Shown piece by piece: positions 35,582 through 44,497 of a stretch of DNA of 64,000 nt (position 1 is the first letter of the stretch; every line of letters starts with the position of its first letter). Source of the stretch: DYMC01 sp035406705 (lineage in GTDB: Bacteria > Verrucomicrobiota > Lentisphaeria > Victivallales > GWF2-50-93). The position numbers and the translations under genes were made by a program. Where the stretch lies: contig CAYRRM010000002.1 of the NCBI GenBank assembly GCA_964426675.1, forward strand, positions 148,889 to 212,888, read 5' to 3'. The notes beneath the pieces were generated by a model. That model was not told the origin of the DNA. It saw only the letters and a program-made list of their open reading frames with translations, and searched no databases.

Positions 35582-36922
35582 ATGAAAGTTGAAATTATCA
35601 TTGCATTTTTAGCCGGTATTGCAGCATCGTCCGTCTTTTTCTTGCTATTTTCTAATGAACCTGAAAGTAGCAATGAAGACTCTAAAAGTGATAGTAATGA
35701 AAAAACTTCTGATAAAATTGAATTAGAGAGAAAACTCAAAAATGCCTGCGAAACTGCTATAAAAGCAGAATTAGCAAGCGATGCCAAAAGTAGATTTATA
35801 GCTTATATAACACATGAAATAAGAACCTGCCTCAATATTATAATGGGAATAACCCAAGTATTTGAAGAAGAAGAAAAAGATAAATTAAGTGAAAAACAGA
35901 AAAATTTCATACAAACCATATCGGATTCTTCTAAAAAATTATTATCTGTAACAGATGAGGTTTCTGAATTTTCAACGAGAGAAAAGGGTGAAAGGCACTT
36001 CTTTCTAAAAGATAAAGTGTTTGATTTAAAAAAATTATGCTCTGAAATAGTAAATGACCTCAAAGCAACATCACAAAATAAAGGACTTGACTTAAATATT
36101 GAAATTACAGATGATGTTCCTCCTGTTGTCTCAGCCGATAAAACAAAAATTACTCATTTACTTTATACCTTGATTGAAAACGCAATCCGCTTCACAAATA
36201 AAGGAAATGTAAAACTTTTAATTAATAAAATTTCCGATTTAGATGACGAAAAGTCTATGATTTCCTTCGCAGTAAGCGATTCCGGAACTGGTTTTTCAGA
36301 TGAAAAATTAGAGAAAATTTTTGATTTTTCAGATGAAAGTCCATCTGAAGCAGAAAGAACAGGAAATGTAAAGCTTGGACTCGCCATATGTAAATATCTC
36401 GTAGAACAAATGGGGGGATCTATTAAATGTATAAGTAAAAAAGATTCCGGCACCACCTTCAAAATAGAAATTCCCCTGAAAAAAGCAAAATTAGAAGAAA
36501 ATAAAATAAGTAATTTATCTCCTCTTGAAAGTAAGAAAATTGCGAATTTCGCAGGAAAAAAAGCCCTCCTTGCCGAAGACGATCCTATAAATAGACAAAT
36601 AGAAAAGTTACTTCTCACAAAATATGGTTTTTCAGTAGAAACAGCATCCAATGGACAAGAAGCAGTCCAAAAATATAAAAATGAGAACTATGATATCATT
36701 TTTATGGATTGTGAAATGCCAGTAATGAATGGTTTCGCAGCATGTCGTGAAATACGTAATATAGAGAAAGAAAGCGGAAAGCATATTCCAATTATTGCAA
36801 TGACAGCCAATGCTCTTGCAGGAGATAAAGAAATCTGCATACAGTCAGGGATGGATGACTACGTATCAAAACCGGTTAATATCGAGAAACTTATAGAAGC
36901 TACAAATAAATATCTTGCTTGA
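35582..36922 (+). CDS. Hybrid histidine kinase / response regulator without sensor domain
   Basis: 446 residues: one N-terminal membrane segment (4-22), a 40-residue acidic linker, HisKA with FIAYITHEIRTCLNIIMG (phospho-His; Cys replaces the usual Pro), HATPase with LIENAIRFTNKG, VSDSGTGFSD and LGLAICKYLVEQMGG, and a C-terminal receiver. The receiver has AEDDPINRQ, phospho-Asp in FMDCEMPVMNG, Thr in IAMTANALAG and Lys in YVSKPVN. There is no sensor and no output domain, so it probably takes its input from the adjacent His-less kinase. TGCGAATTTCGCA at 36541 lies in the linker before the receiver. Confidence 0.92.
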   Translation: MKVEIIIAFLAGIAASSVFFLLFSNEPESSNEDSKSDSNEKTSDKIELERKLKNACETAIKAELASDAKSRFIAYITHEIRTCLNIIMGITQVFEEEEKDKLSEKQKNFIQTISDSSKKLLSVTDEVSEFSTREKGERHFFLKDKVFDLKKLCSEIVNDLKATSQNKGLDLNIEITDDVPPVVSADKTKITHLLYTLIENAIRFTNKGNVKLLINKISDLDDEKSMISFAVSDSGTGFSDEKLEKIFDFSDESPSEAERTGNVKLGLAICKYLVEQMGGSIKCISKKDSGTTFKIEIPLKKAKLEENKISNLSPLESKKIANFAGKKALLAEDDPINRQIEKLLLTKYGFSVETASNGQEAVQKYKNENYDIIFMDCEMPVMNGFAACREIRNIEKESGKHIPIIAMTANALAGDKEICIQSGMDDYVSKPVNIEKLIEATNKYLA

Positions 36923-37406
36923 ATCAGGAAAGTTGAGAGAAAAAAAAATACTTTTTGTTTGTACTGGAAATACGTGCCGCAGTCCATTTGCTGCCGCATA
37001 TATGCGTAAACTATGTTCTGAGAAAGGAATAAATAATTTAGAAATCCTTTCCGCTGGCATTTCCACCATTGATGGTTTGCCGGCCTCTCAAAATGCCATA
37101 ATGGCAGCAGAGGAATTTGGCGTAGACCTTTCTTCCCACAACTCAAAGGCTCTTACAGAAACACTCCTGAATACTGCCGAATTAATAATATGTATGGCTG
37201 AATCACATCGAAATGCTGTCTTGCGATTTTCGCAAATATCACCTGAAAAAGTAAAATTATTGCTTGAATTTTCTAATAAGCATAGAAAGGGAGATATAGC
37301 AGACCCATTTGGAGGAAATATTGAGATTTACCGTAATTGCTTCTTGCAAATTGCGTCCGCAGTGGATAATTTACTAACTTACATTTTAAAAAAAAAGGAT
37401 AATTGA
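36915..37406 (+). CDS. Low-molecular-weight protein-tyrosine phosphatase
   Basis: LMW-PTP of 163 residues. The P-loop ILFVCTGNTCRSPFAAAYM has the C-X5-R-S nucleophile signature, and ADPFGG holds the general-acid Asp. The TTG start at 36915 overlaps the end of the hybrid kinase by 8 bp; a TTG at 36933 is an alternative, and the conserved domain starts at about residue 10 either way. Relatives dephosphorylate tyrosine kinases or arginine-phosphorylated proteins. It is directly joined to the rpiB-glyA fusion (TGAATG). TGCGATTTTCGCA at 37222. Confidence 0.88.
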   Translation: MLESGKLREKKILFVCTGNTCRSPFAAAYMRKLCSEKGINNLEILSAGISTIDGLPASQNAIMAAEEFGVDLSSHNSKALTETLLNTAELIICMAESHRNAVLRFSQISPEKVKLLLEFSNKHRKGDIADPFGGNIEIYRNCFLQIASAVDNLLTYILKKKDN

Positions 37407-39140
37407 ATGAGAAAAAATCTTATAAATGATTGGAGAAAAAAGAAAAATTTTATTATTGCAATAGCCGCTGATCATGGCGGATTTGAAATGAAGAAAAAAA
37501 TAATATCATTTTTATCGGGAAAAGGAATAAAAATCGTTGATCTTGGCCCTGATAAATTTGATCCTTGTGATGACTATTCTGAGTTCGGAACAAAGCTCGG
37601 TTTTGCAGTTTCAAAATCTGAATATGATTGCGGTATTTTGATATGCAGATCTGGCGTTGGAATGGGCATATCAGCAAATAGATTTCATAACGTTCGCGCC
37701 GCAGTAGCTCATTCCGAACAAGTAGCTAAATCCAGCAGAGACCATAATAATTCCAATGTATTAGTCATCCCGGGAGATCTCATTTCATATGAAGAAGCTA
37801 TACAAATAATTGAAAAGTGGCTCCTAACTGATTTTAGCGAAGAAGAAAGACATATTCGCAGGTTAATTCAGATTGAAAATGATTCTTATGACGAAATATC
37901 AGCAATCAGAAATGTTGACCCTGAAATTGCATCAATAATTGATTCTGAAAAAAAACGACAATCAGAAGGTATAGAATTGATTGCTTCTGAAAACTTTGCC
38001 AGCCCGGCAGTTCGCGCAGCTCAAGGCTCCCTCCTAACAAATAAATACGCAGAAGGATATCCAGGCAAAAGATATTATAACGGCTGTGACTTTGTTGATG
38101 ATGCGGAATCACTTGCGATAAAAAGAGCTTGTGAACTATTTGGCGCTGAAGCTGCAAATGTACAACCACACTCGGGAAGTCAGGCAAATATGGCCGCTTA
38201 CTTTGCTCTAATTCAACCTGGGGATACAATACTTGCAATGGACCTTGCTCATGGAGGACACCTCACTCACGGGCATCCTATGAATTTTAGTGGCATGCTG
38301 TATAAAATTATCCCATATGGTGTTTCTCAAGAGACAGAAACTATTGATTATGAAAATGTTGCGAAACTTGCCGAAGAACACAAACCAAAAGTCATTGTGG
38401 CAGGTGCAAGTGCCTATCCACGTATTTTAGACTTCAAAAAATTACGTGAAATAGCTGATTCCGTAAATGCATATTTACTCGTCGATATGGCTCACATTGC
38501 TGGACTTGTGGCTGCTGGTGAACACCCCAGTCCGGTACCATATGCTGATATTGTAACATCTACAACTCATAAGACTTTGCGTGGACCGCGATCAGGACTC
38601 ATCCTTTGCAAGGAAAAATACATAAAAGCAGTAAACTCTAAAGTTTTTCCTGGATTACAGGGAGGGCCTATGATGCATACTATAGCAGCAAAGGCAATAT
38701 GTTTTAAAGAGGCTATGTCAGATGATTTCAAAAATTATCAGCGTCAGGTGAAAAAAAATGCAAATGTCCTTGCAGAAGCTCTTTCTGCTCGTGGATTTAG
38801 AATAGTTTCAGGTGGAACCGATAATCACCTGATGCTTGTTGATTTGAGACCAAAGAAAACAACAGGAAAGATTGTTGCGGAAATTCTTGACAAAGCAGGT
38901 ATAACAGTAAATAAGAATATGATACCTTTTGACCCTGAAAAACCATTTGTTACAAGCGGTATAAGAATCGGTACTCCGGCTGTGACAACGCGTGGAATGA
39001 AAGAAGATGAAATGTTAAAAATAGCCGATTGGATCAGCATCGCTGTCGATAACAAAGAAAATGAAAAAATTTTATCTGGAATAAGGGAAGAAATAAGGAA
39101 TTTTATGAAAAATTTTCCTCTTCCACAATTCCTGCAATAA
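37407..39140 (+). CDS. Fusion of ribose-5-phosphate isomerase B and serine hydroxymethyltransferase
   Basis: A single 577-codon frame with two complete enzymes. Residues about 17-160 are RpiB (AADHGGFEMKKKI, LICRSGVGMGISANR with the catalytic Cys, AHSEQVAKSSRDHN), which interconverts ribose and ribulose 5-phosphate. Residues about 165-577 are GlyA (IELIASENFASPAVRAAQGS, YYNGCDFVDDAESLA, DMAHIAGLVAAGEHPSP, the PLP-Lys motif STTHKTLRGPRSG), which makes glycine and methylene-THF from serine. AAGGA precedes the ATG. The frame runs unbroken through the junction with a short helical linker. Both halves keep their active-site residues, so bifunctionality is expected. Confidence 0.95.
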   Translation: MRKNLINDWRKKKNFIIAIAADHGGFEMKKKIISFLSGKGIKIVDLGPDKFDPCDDYSEFGTKLGFAVSKSEYDCGILICRSGVGMGISANRFHNVRAAVAHSEQVAKSSRDHNNSNVLVIPGDLISYEEAIQIIEKWLLTDFSEEERHIRRLIQIENDSYDEISAIRNVDPEIASIIDSEKKRQSEGIELIASENFASPAVRAAQGSLLTNKYAEGYPGKRYYNGCDFVDDAESLAIKRACELFGAEAANVQPHSGSQANMAAYFALIQPGDTILAMDLAHGGHLTHGHPMNFSGMLYKIIPYGVSQETETIDYENVAKLAEEHKPKVIVAGASAYPRILDFKKLREIADSVNAYLLVDMAHIAGLVAAGEHPSPVPYADIVTSTTHKTLRGPRSGLILCKEKYIKAVNSKVFPGLQGGPMMHTIAAKAICFKEAMSDDFKNYQRQVKKNANVLAEALSARGFRIVSGGTDNHLMLVDLRPKKTTGKIVAEILDKAGITVNKNMIPFDPEKPFVTSGIRIGTPAVTTRGMKEDEMLKIADWISIAVDNKENEKILSGIREEIRNFMKNFPLPQFLQ

Positions 39141-39168
39141 TTTTCTGAAATATTTTAGCAGATACACA

Positions 39169-40263
39169 ATGTTTTCTTTTTTTATTTCAGTTTTTTCAAT
39201 GAGTTTTATTGCTGCCCTCCTGGCAGGAACGATAATAATCTGTCAGTCTTTCCTTTCTGATTATGGTGAATGCAAAATTACTATAAATGGTAAAAAAGAG
39301 TTGATAGTAAAAGGTGGGGAATCCCTGCTCTCTGTTTTAACCTCTGAAAAAATTTTTATTCCAAGTGCATGTGGAGGAAAAGCTACTTGTGGAATGTGTA
39401 AACTGAAAGTAATAGAAGGGGGCGGCAATGTCCTCCCAACAGAAGAAGCTTTTCTAACAGCACAGGAGAAAAAAGAAGGTTTCCGCTTATCCTGCCAGCT
39501 AAAAGTAAAATCTAATCTAAAAATAGAAATTCCTGAAGAATTATTTAATGTCCGTGAGTATAAATCAATTTGTGAAAAGATTACTGATTTAACACCTGAT
39601 ATAAAACTTTTCAGATTGAAACTTTCAGAAGCTGAAAGTGTAGATTATGTTCCAGGGCAATATGTCCAGTTATTTTCTCCAAAATACAGTGATAAAGTTG
39701 AAGAAGTATACAGAGCATATTCAATTGCCTCAGACCCAAAAGATAAATCAGTAGTTGAATTGATAATTCGTCTCGTGCCCGGTGGTATATGCACAACATA
39801 TTGTTTCAATTATCTCAAGGAAAATAATCCTGTCCGATTCAATGGACCATACGGGAAATTTAGGCTATCTTCAACAGATGCAGATATGGTTTTTATCGCA
39901 GGAGGTTCTGGTATGGCGCCAATACGCTCCATGCTCTATGAAATGAAGAACAAGGGAATCAAACGAAAAGCAGAATTTTTCTTTGGAGCAAATACTGAAA
40001 AAGATTTATTTTTGACAGAAGAAATGAAAGATTTCGAGAAACAATTATTCAACTTTAAATATATCCCGGTAGTTGCAAAACCACAGGAGAATTGGACAGG
40101 AGAAAAAGGGCTTGTAACAGATGCTGTTGATAGGTATTATTCAAATTTATCGAACGCTGAAGCGTACCTTTGTGGGAGCCCCGGCATGATAGATAACTCA
40201 ATAAAGGTTCTTTTAAAACATAAAATGAAAGAGGAAAATATTTTTTACGATAAATTTGCATAA
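39169..40263 (+). CDS. NqrF-like NADH oxidoreductase (2Fe-2S plus FAD)
   Basis: A 364-residue membrane-anchored reductase. N-terminal helix (about 3-27), plant-type ferredoxin domain with CGGKATCGMC (Cys68, 74, 77) and LSCQLKV (Cys109), an FAD domain with RAYSIASDP, and an NADH domain with FIAGGSGMAPIRSML and YLCGSPGMIDN. It ends FYDKFA, like subunit F of Na+-translocating NADH:quinone reductase. No nqrA-E or rnf genes adjoin it, so it either serves an unlinked complex or is a stand-alone electron donor. NqrF lengths are near 400, so this one is slightly short. Confidence 0.85.
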   Translation: MFSFFISVFSMSFIAALLAGTIIICQSFLSDYGECKITINGKKELIVKGGESLLSVLTSEKIFIPSACGGKATCGMCKLKVIEGGGNVLPTEEAFLTAQEKKEGFRLSCQLKVKSNLKIEIPEELFNVREYKSICEKITDLTPDIKLFRLKLSEAESVDYVPGQYVQLFSPKYSDKVEEVYRAYSIASDPKDKSVVELIIRLVPGGICTTYCFNYLKENNPVRFNGPYGKFRLSSTDADMVFIAGGSGMAPIRSMLYEMKNKGIKRKAEFFFGANTEKDLFLTEEMKDFEKQLFNFKYIPVVAKPQENWTGEKGLVTDAVDRYYSNLSNAEAYLCGSPGMIDNSIKVLLKHKMKEENIFYDKFA

Positions 40264-40334
40264 TATCCACTTCCGAAAAACAAAAAGCATTCTATTTTAA
40301 ATCTTAAAATATTAAATACAAATACAGGGCAAAA

Positions 40335-41120
40335 ATGAAAATACTTTTTATCGGTGATATAGTGGCTGGGGTCTCGAGGAAAGCTATTATTGAAAAATTA
40401 CCCACCATAAAAAATGAATTCTCTATAGATTTTTGCATTGCAAATGCGGAAAATTTAGCAGGAGGAGCAGGCATCACAAAGGCTGTCCTGAAAGAGTTTC
40501 CACATGGATTGATAGATGTTTTTACAGCAGGAGACCATGTCTGGGACCAAAAAAAGTTTCAAAATGAAGTAAATGAAATAGAGAATTTTTTAAGACCGGC
40601 AAACCTTAAATCCTCACAACCAGGAAAAGGGTGGAATATTTTTCATACTGGAACGACAAAAATAGCTGTAATCAACCTTATCGGAAGAGTGTTTATGAAA
40701 GATAACTTCGCAGAATGCCCTTTTGAAAATGCTGAACTAATATTAAAAAAAATCCCGGAAGATACCAAAATTATAATAGTAGATTTTCACGCAGAAGCCA
40801 CAAGCGAAAAGGCGGCACTTGCCCGCTATCTCGACGGTAAAATATCGGCATTAATCGGAACTCACACTCACGTTCAAACAAATGACGCCCAGATTCTACC
40901 ATACGGAACGGCTTTTATAACAGACGTAGGAATGACGGGTCCAAATAATTCCATCCTCGGCAGGGAAATAAATGATGTAATAACGAAATTTATTTCGGGA
41001 ATGCCAACCCGACTTGAAGTTGCAAAAGGTGAAATAAGATTTGACAGCGTAATTATAGATATAGATGAAAATAGCGGGAAAGCTATCAATATAAAAAATA
41101 TTAGCAAAATTTTAAATTGA
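40335..41120 (+). CDS. YmdB-family metallophosphoesterase (TIGR00282)
   Basis: A 261-residue two-metal phosphoesterase. ILFIGDIVAGVSRKAI (first Asp), CIANAENLAGGAGIT (Asn/Glu), FTAGDHVWDQ (Asp/His), IIVDFHAEATSEKAALA and GTHTHVQTNDAQILP (His pairs) all match the YmdB group. The Bacillus homologue hydrolyses cyclic nucleotides and affects biofilm and RNA turnover. It belongs to a rightward run with the PHP gene 7 bp later, and both are probably in one transcript. Confidence 0.92.
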   Translation: MKILFIGDIVAGVSRKAIIEKLPTIKNEFSIDFCIANAENLAGGAGITKAVLKEFPHGLIDVFTAGDHVWDQKKFQNEVNEIENFLRPANLKSSQPGKGWNIFHTGTTKIAVINLIGRVFMKDNFAECPFENAELILKKIPEDTKIIIVDFHAEATSEKAALARYLDGKISALIGTHTHVQTNDAQILPYGTAFITDVGMTGPNNSILGREINDVITKFISGMPTRLEVAKGEIRFDSVIIDIDENSGKAINIKNISKILN

Positions 41121-41127
41121 GGAAAAT

Positions 41128-42024
41128 ATGAAAAAATATTTTAAAGGAAACTTTCATTGTCATAGCTGTTGGAGTGACGGCGAAGCTAAACCAGAAAATG
41201 TAGTAAAATTTTACAAATTTGTTGGTTATGACTTTGTTGGCATTTCCGATCATAACATCCTTACAGAGCTGAAAAACCAGAAAAATCTCGATATATGTGA
41301 AATCCCATGCTCTGAATATACCGGCGAAAATTATTGTCACATTCTGGCAATAGGTGTGAGTAAGGCAGTAAAACCTGAATCAAATTCGCAAAAAAGTGAT
41401 AAACTATCAATATTGCAAGATGGCATAAATAAATCCATTGAAGCAGGAGGAATCCCGGTTATCGCTCATCCATTCTGGTACTGGACACTTGACGCAGACA
41501 TAATAAAAAAAACAAAAAACTGTTATCATTTTGAAATATGCAATGCGTCTCCTGATTGCAATAGTTTCCCTCTCCCGGGATTTGAACCAGGAGATGAATT
41601 ATGGGACCAATTACTAAGTTCAGGACGGAAATTTTATGGGCTTGCAAGTGATGATGCTCATAATTATTATACACCCTATAATCCGAGAGCCCCATTTGCG
41701 GGCAAAGCCTTTAATGGAATTTTTTCTACAAAATTATCTCCAAAAAATATCTTAAATTCATTGAAAAAAGGTGATTTCTTTGCAAGTACAGGAATAGAAT
41801 TAAAAAATTATAATGTCTCTAAAAATTATGTTGAAATAGAAGTAAAACAAATAGGACGTGAAAAAACCGTGATTGAATTTATAGGAAATGAAGGGAAGAA
41901 ACTTATGACAAAAACAGCTCTCAAAGGAAAATATTTTTTCAAAGGCAATGAAAAATATGTGAGAATTAGAATAGCAAGCACAGCAGGCCTGTGGTTGTGG
42001 ACGCAACCAATTTTTCTTCACTAA
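41128..42024 (+). CDS. PHP-domain metal-dependent phosphoesterase
   Basis: A 298-residue protein with PHP motifs FHCHSCWSDGEAKPENV at the N-terminus, GISDHNILTEL near 37, VIAHPFWYW near 112 and GLASDDAHNYY near 172. The C-terminal 90 residues are a beta-rich extra domain. Function could be nucleotide or sugar-phosphate hydrolysis. GAGG precedes the ATG, 7 bp after ymdB. Distinct from the RNase AM-like PHP protein at 14.9 kb. Confidence 0.82.
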   Translation: MKKYFKGNFHCHSCWSDGEAKPENVVKFYKFVGYDFVGISDHNILTELKNQKNLDICEIPCSEYTGENYCHILAIGVSKAVKPESNSQKSDKLSILQDGINKSIEAGGIPVIAHPFWYWTLDADIIKKTKNCYHFEICNASPDCNSFPLPGFEPGDELWDQLLSSGRKFYGLASDDAHNYYTPYNPRAPFAGKAFNGIFSTKLSPKNILNSLKKGDFFASTGIELKNYNVSKNYVEIEVKQIGREKTVIEFIGNEGKKLMTKTALKGKYFFKGNEKYVRIRIASTAGLWLWTQPIFLH

Positions 42025-42055
42025 TCTATTACAATCTCATAAAAATATGTAAGTC

Positions 42056-43039
42056 ATGAAATCTGTTATTACAATGGGCGACCCAAATGGAGTTGGGCCA
42101 GAAATTTTATTAAAAGCATATCTTGAAGGAAAATTCCCCTCAAACTCATTTGTAGTCGGAGATATCTCAGTTCTACGTTTTTGCTCTAAAAAAATCGGTT
42201 TAAATGTTCCTTTTCATATTTGTAGCCATGATAATTTAAAAGAAAATGTGCTCAATGTATTTGATATGAATATTATGCAAGAATCAGATATTGAAATTGG
42301 GAAAATTTCACATAAATCAGGCGCAGCATCATTCGAATACATAAGAGAAGCAAGCAAAATGGTAATAGAAAAAAAAGCCGATGCTATCATTACCCTTCCA
42401 GTTAATAAAAAAGCAATAATGCTCACACACCCAGATTTTATTGGACATACCGAACTTATCGCTGATATGTGCGGCGTAAGCGATTATGCAATGATGATAG
42501 CCTCAGATAAATTAATAACTACTTATGTAACAACTCATTTACCAATAAAAGATGTTGTAAAATTTATAAAAAAAGAACGAATATTCAGGGTAATTACTTT
42601 AACAGATGAAGTAACAAAAGCTTTGCGCGGTTTTGCGAAAATCGCAATCGTCGCATTAAATCCACATGCTGGAGAAGAAGGTGCATTTGGAGATGAAGAA
42701 ATCAATGAAATTAAACCAGCAATAGAAATGGCAAAAAAGAATGGTTATGATGTTTACGGCCCAATACCACCTGATACTGTATTTTTCCGCGCCATGCGAG
42801 GAGATTTTAATGCTGTCGTCTGCATGTATCACGACCAGGGGCATATTGCAATGAAATTTTCCGGAGTTGATGATGGTGTAAATGTCACTTTAGGTCTGCC
42901 AATTATAAGAACTTCAGTAGATCACGGAACAGCTTTTGATATTGCATACCAGGGAAAAGCATCAATATTGAGTTTCTTAAATGCATGTAAAATGGCTGAA
43001 AAAATATTTAAATACAGATCCAGAATTGAAAAAGCATAA
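42056..43039 (+). CDS. pdxA: 4-hydroxythreonine-4-phosphate dehydrogenase PdxA
   Basis: Pyridoxine 5'-phosphate pathway enzyme (DXP-dependent branch), 327 residues. MGDPNGVGPEILLKA at the start, HPDFIGHTELIADMCG, VALNPHAGEEGAFGDEE and CMYHDQGHIAMKF with metal-binding His/Asp are diagnostic. PdxB is encoded elsewhere in the window (54.4 kb), so the organism probably makes vitamin B6 de novo by this route. TGCGAAAATCGCA at 42634 encodes FAKIA. Confidence 0.96.
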   Translation: MKSVITMGDPNGVGPEILLKAYLEGKFPSNSFVVGDISVLRFCSKKIGLNVPFHICSHDNLKENVLNVFDMNIMQESDIEIGKISHKSGAASFEYIREASKMVIEKKADAIITLPVNKKAIMLTHPDFIGHTELIADMCGVSDYAMMIASDKLITTYVTTHLPIKDVVKFIKKERIFRVITLTDEVTKALRGFAKIAIVALNPHAGEEGAFGDEEINEIKPAIEMAKKNGYDVYGPIPPDTVFFRAMRGDFNAVVCMYHDQGHIAMKFSGVDDGVNVTLGLPIIRTSVDHGTAFDIAYQGKASILSFLNACKMAEKIFKYRSRIEKA

Positions 43040-43054
43040 TATAGTTCTTTCTCT

Positions 43055-44242
43055 ATGTCAAATTTTCAAATTCGAGAAGATAAATTGAAGATATGTCACG
43101 TAATAACAAGAATGATTGTCGGTGGAGCTCAGGAAAACACTCTGCTCACCGCTATCGGACATGTAAATAATGGACACGAATGCGTTCTCGTGAGCGGCCC
43201 ATCACACGGACCTGAAGGAGAATTACTTCGCAAAATAAAAATTCCGAATGAGCTCAAAATCGTAGAATGCCCCTATCTTTGCAGAGAAATTCACCCATTC
43301 AATGATATAAGCGCATATTTCTGGTTAAAAAAATTTTTTAAAATGAAAAATTTTGACGTTGTCCATACCCATAGCTCAAAAGCAGGAATTATCGCACGAG
43401 CAGCAGCCGCAAAAGTGAATGTGCCAGTTATCGTGCATACTATACACGGACTTGCGTTTCATAAATTTGAAAACCCTCTTAAAAATAAAATTTACATAAC
43501 AGCAGAACGCTGGGCAGCAAAAAGATGCCACCGTATTTTAGCAGTAGCTCAGGCAATGATAGAACAAAGCATTAATGCGAAAATCGCAGCTCGCGATAAA
43601 TTCAAACTTGTTTATAGCGGAATGGAATTAAATCCATTCCTTAATAATTATGGAAAAAGAGAAAAAATGCGCAAAAAATTAAATATAAAAAACGATGTTC
43701 CACTAGTAGGGACTTTAGCGAGGCTTTTTCCTTTAAAAGGATATGAAGATTTTCTACCAGTGGCTGCCAAAATCGCAAAAGAAATTCAAAATGTCGAATT
43801 CATAATCATAGGAGACGGAATTTTAAAAGAAAAAATAAAGGAAGAAAGTGAAAAACTCGGATTAAAATTTCATTTTGTTGGGCTGATCTCACCAGAACAG
43901 GTTCCAGATTATATATCAACAATGGATATATTAATTCATCTATCCATGCGAGAAGGACTGCCAAGAGCAGTTGTTCAAGCACTTGCGTCGGGAATTCCAG
44001 CAATAGCCTATGATCTTGATGGAGCTCCTGAAGTAATTATAAATGGCAGAAGCGGCTATATAGCCAAACCACGTAACGTCGATGAGGTTGCGAATTTCGC
44101 AATAAAACTATTAAATAATTCCTCCCTCAGGGAAAAACTCGGAAATGAAGGTCGAAAAATTGTAAAAGAAAAATTTGACTGGATTAATATGGTAAAAACC
44201 ATAGAGGAAGAATATAAAAATATTAAATACAATAAGTGTTAG
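43055..44242 (+). CDS. GT4-family glycosyltransferase
   Basis: GT-B fold glycosyltransferase of 395 residues. N-terminal HVITRMIVGGAQENTLL, acceptor-side VVHTHSSKAGIIARAAA and VHTIHGLAFHKFE, then the donor-binding half with LVGTLARLFPLKGYEDFL, FIIIGDGILKEKI and the E-X7-E motif in REGLPRAVVQALASGIP. Retaining enzymes of this type build exopolysaccharide or lipid-linked glycans. It is the last core gene before the defence-type island; 255 bp of featureless sequence follow. Two palindromes, at 43576 (NAKIAA) and 44089 (VANFAI). Confidence 0.9.
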   Translation: MSNFQIREDKLKICHVITRMIVGGAQENTLLTAIGHVNNGHECVLVSGPSHGPEGELLRKIKIPNELKIVECPYLCREIHPFNDISAYFWLKKFFKMKNFDVVHTHSSKAGIIARAAAAKVNVPVIVHTIHGLAFHKFENPLKNKIYITAERWAAKRCHRILAVAQAMIEQSINAKIAARDKFKLVYSGMELNPFLNNYGKREKMRKKLNIKNDVPLVGTLARLFPLKGYEDFLPVAAKIAKEIQNVEFIIIGDGILKEKIKEESEKLGLKFHFVGLISPEQVPDYISTMDILIHLSMREGLPRAVVQALASGIPAIAYDLDGAPEVIINGRSGYIAKPRNVDEVANFAIKLLNNSSLREKLGNEGRKIVKEKFDWINMVKTIEEEYKNIKYNKC

Positions 44243-44497
44243 TTCAAGTAAAATCTTGGAAATTCAGAAAATTTATAGTTTTGCTAAATTATATTTTCTG
44301 TTTGACCAGTATGACACGGAAGGCTAAGAATTGCTCTCTCACGTATTTGTAATCTCTCAACTTATATTATCCTGCATATCTCGCGAGCTTCGCCATAGCA
44401 GGGACTATCAGAATGCAACTGTTAACTATTTCAAATCTTTTCTCCGCAAACATATACGCCGTAATGGCAAAAAAATTTAGTTTAGCCTGAGATATGA

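Noticed and set aside
4358..43785. Near-matches to the palindrome such as TGCGAATTTCCCT (4362), TGCGAAATCCGCG (26381) and TGCCAAAATCGCA (about 43772)
   Set aside because: One arm is imperfect. They may be decayed copies but were not counted.
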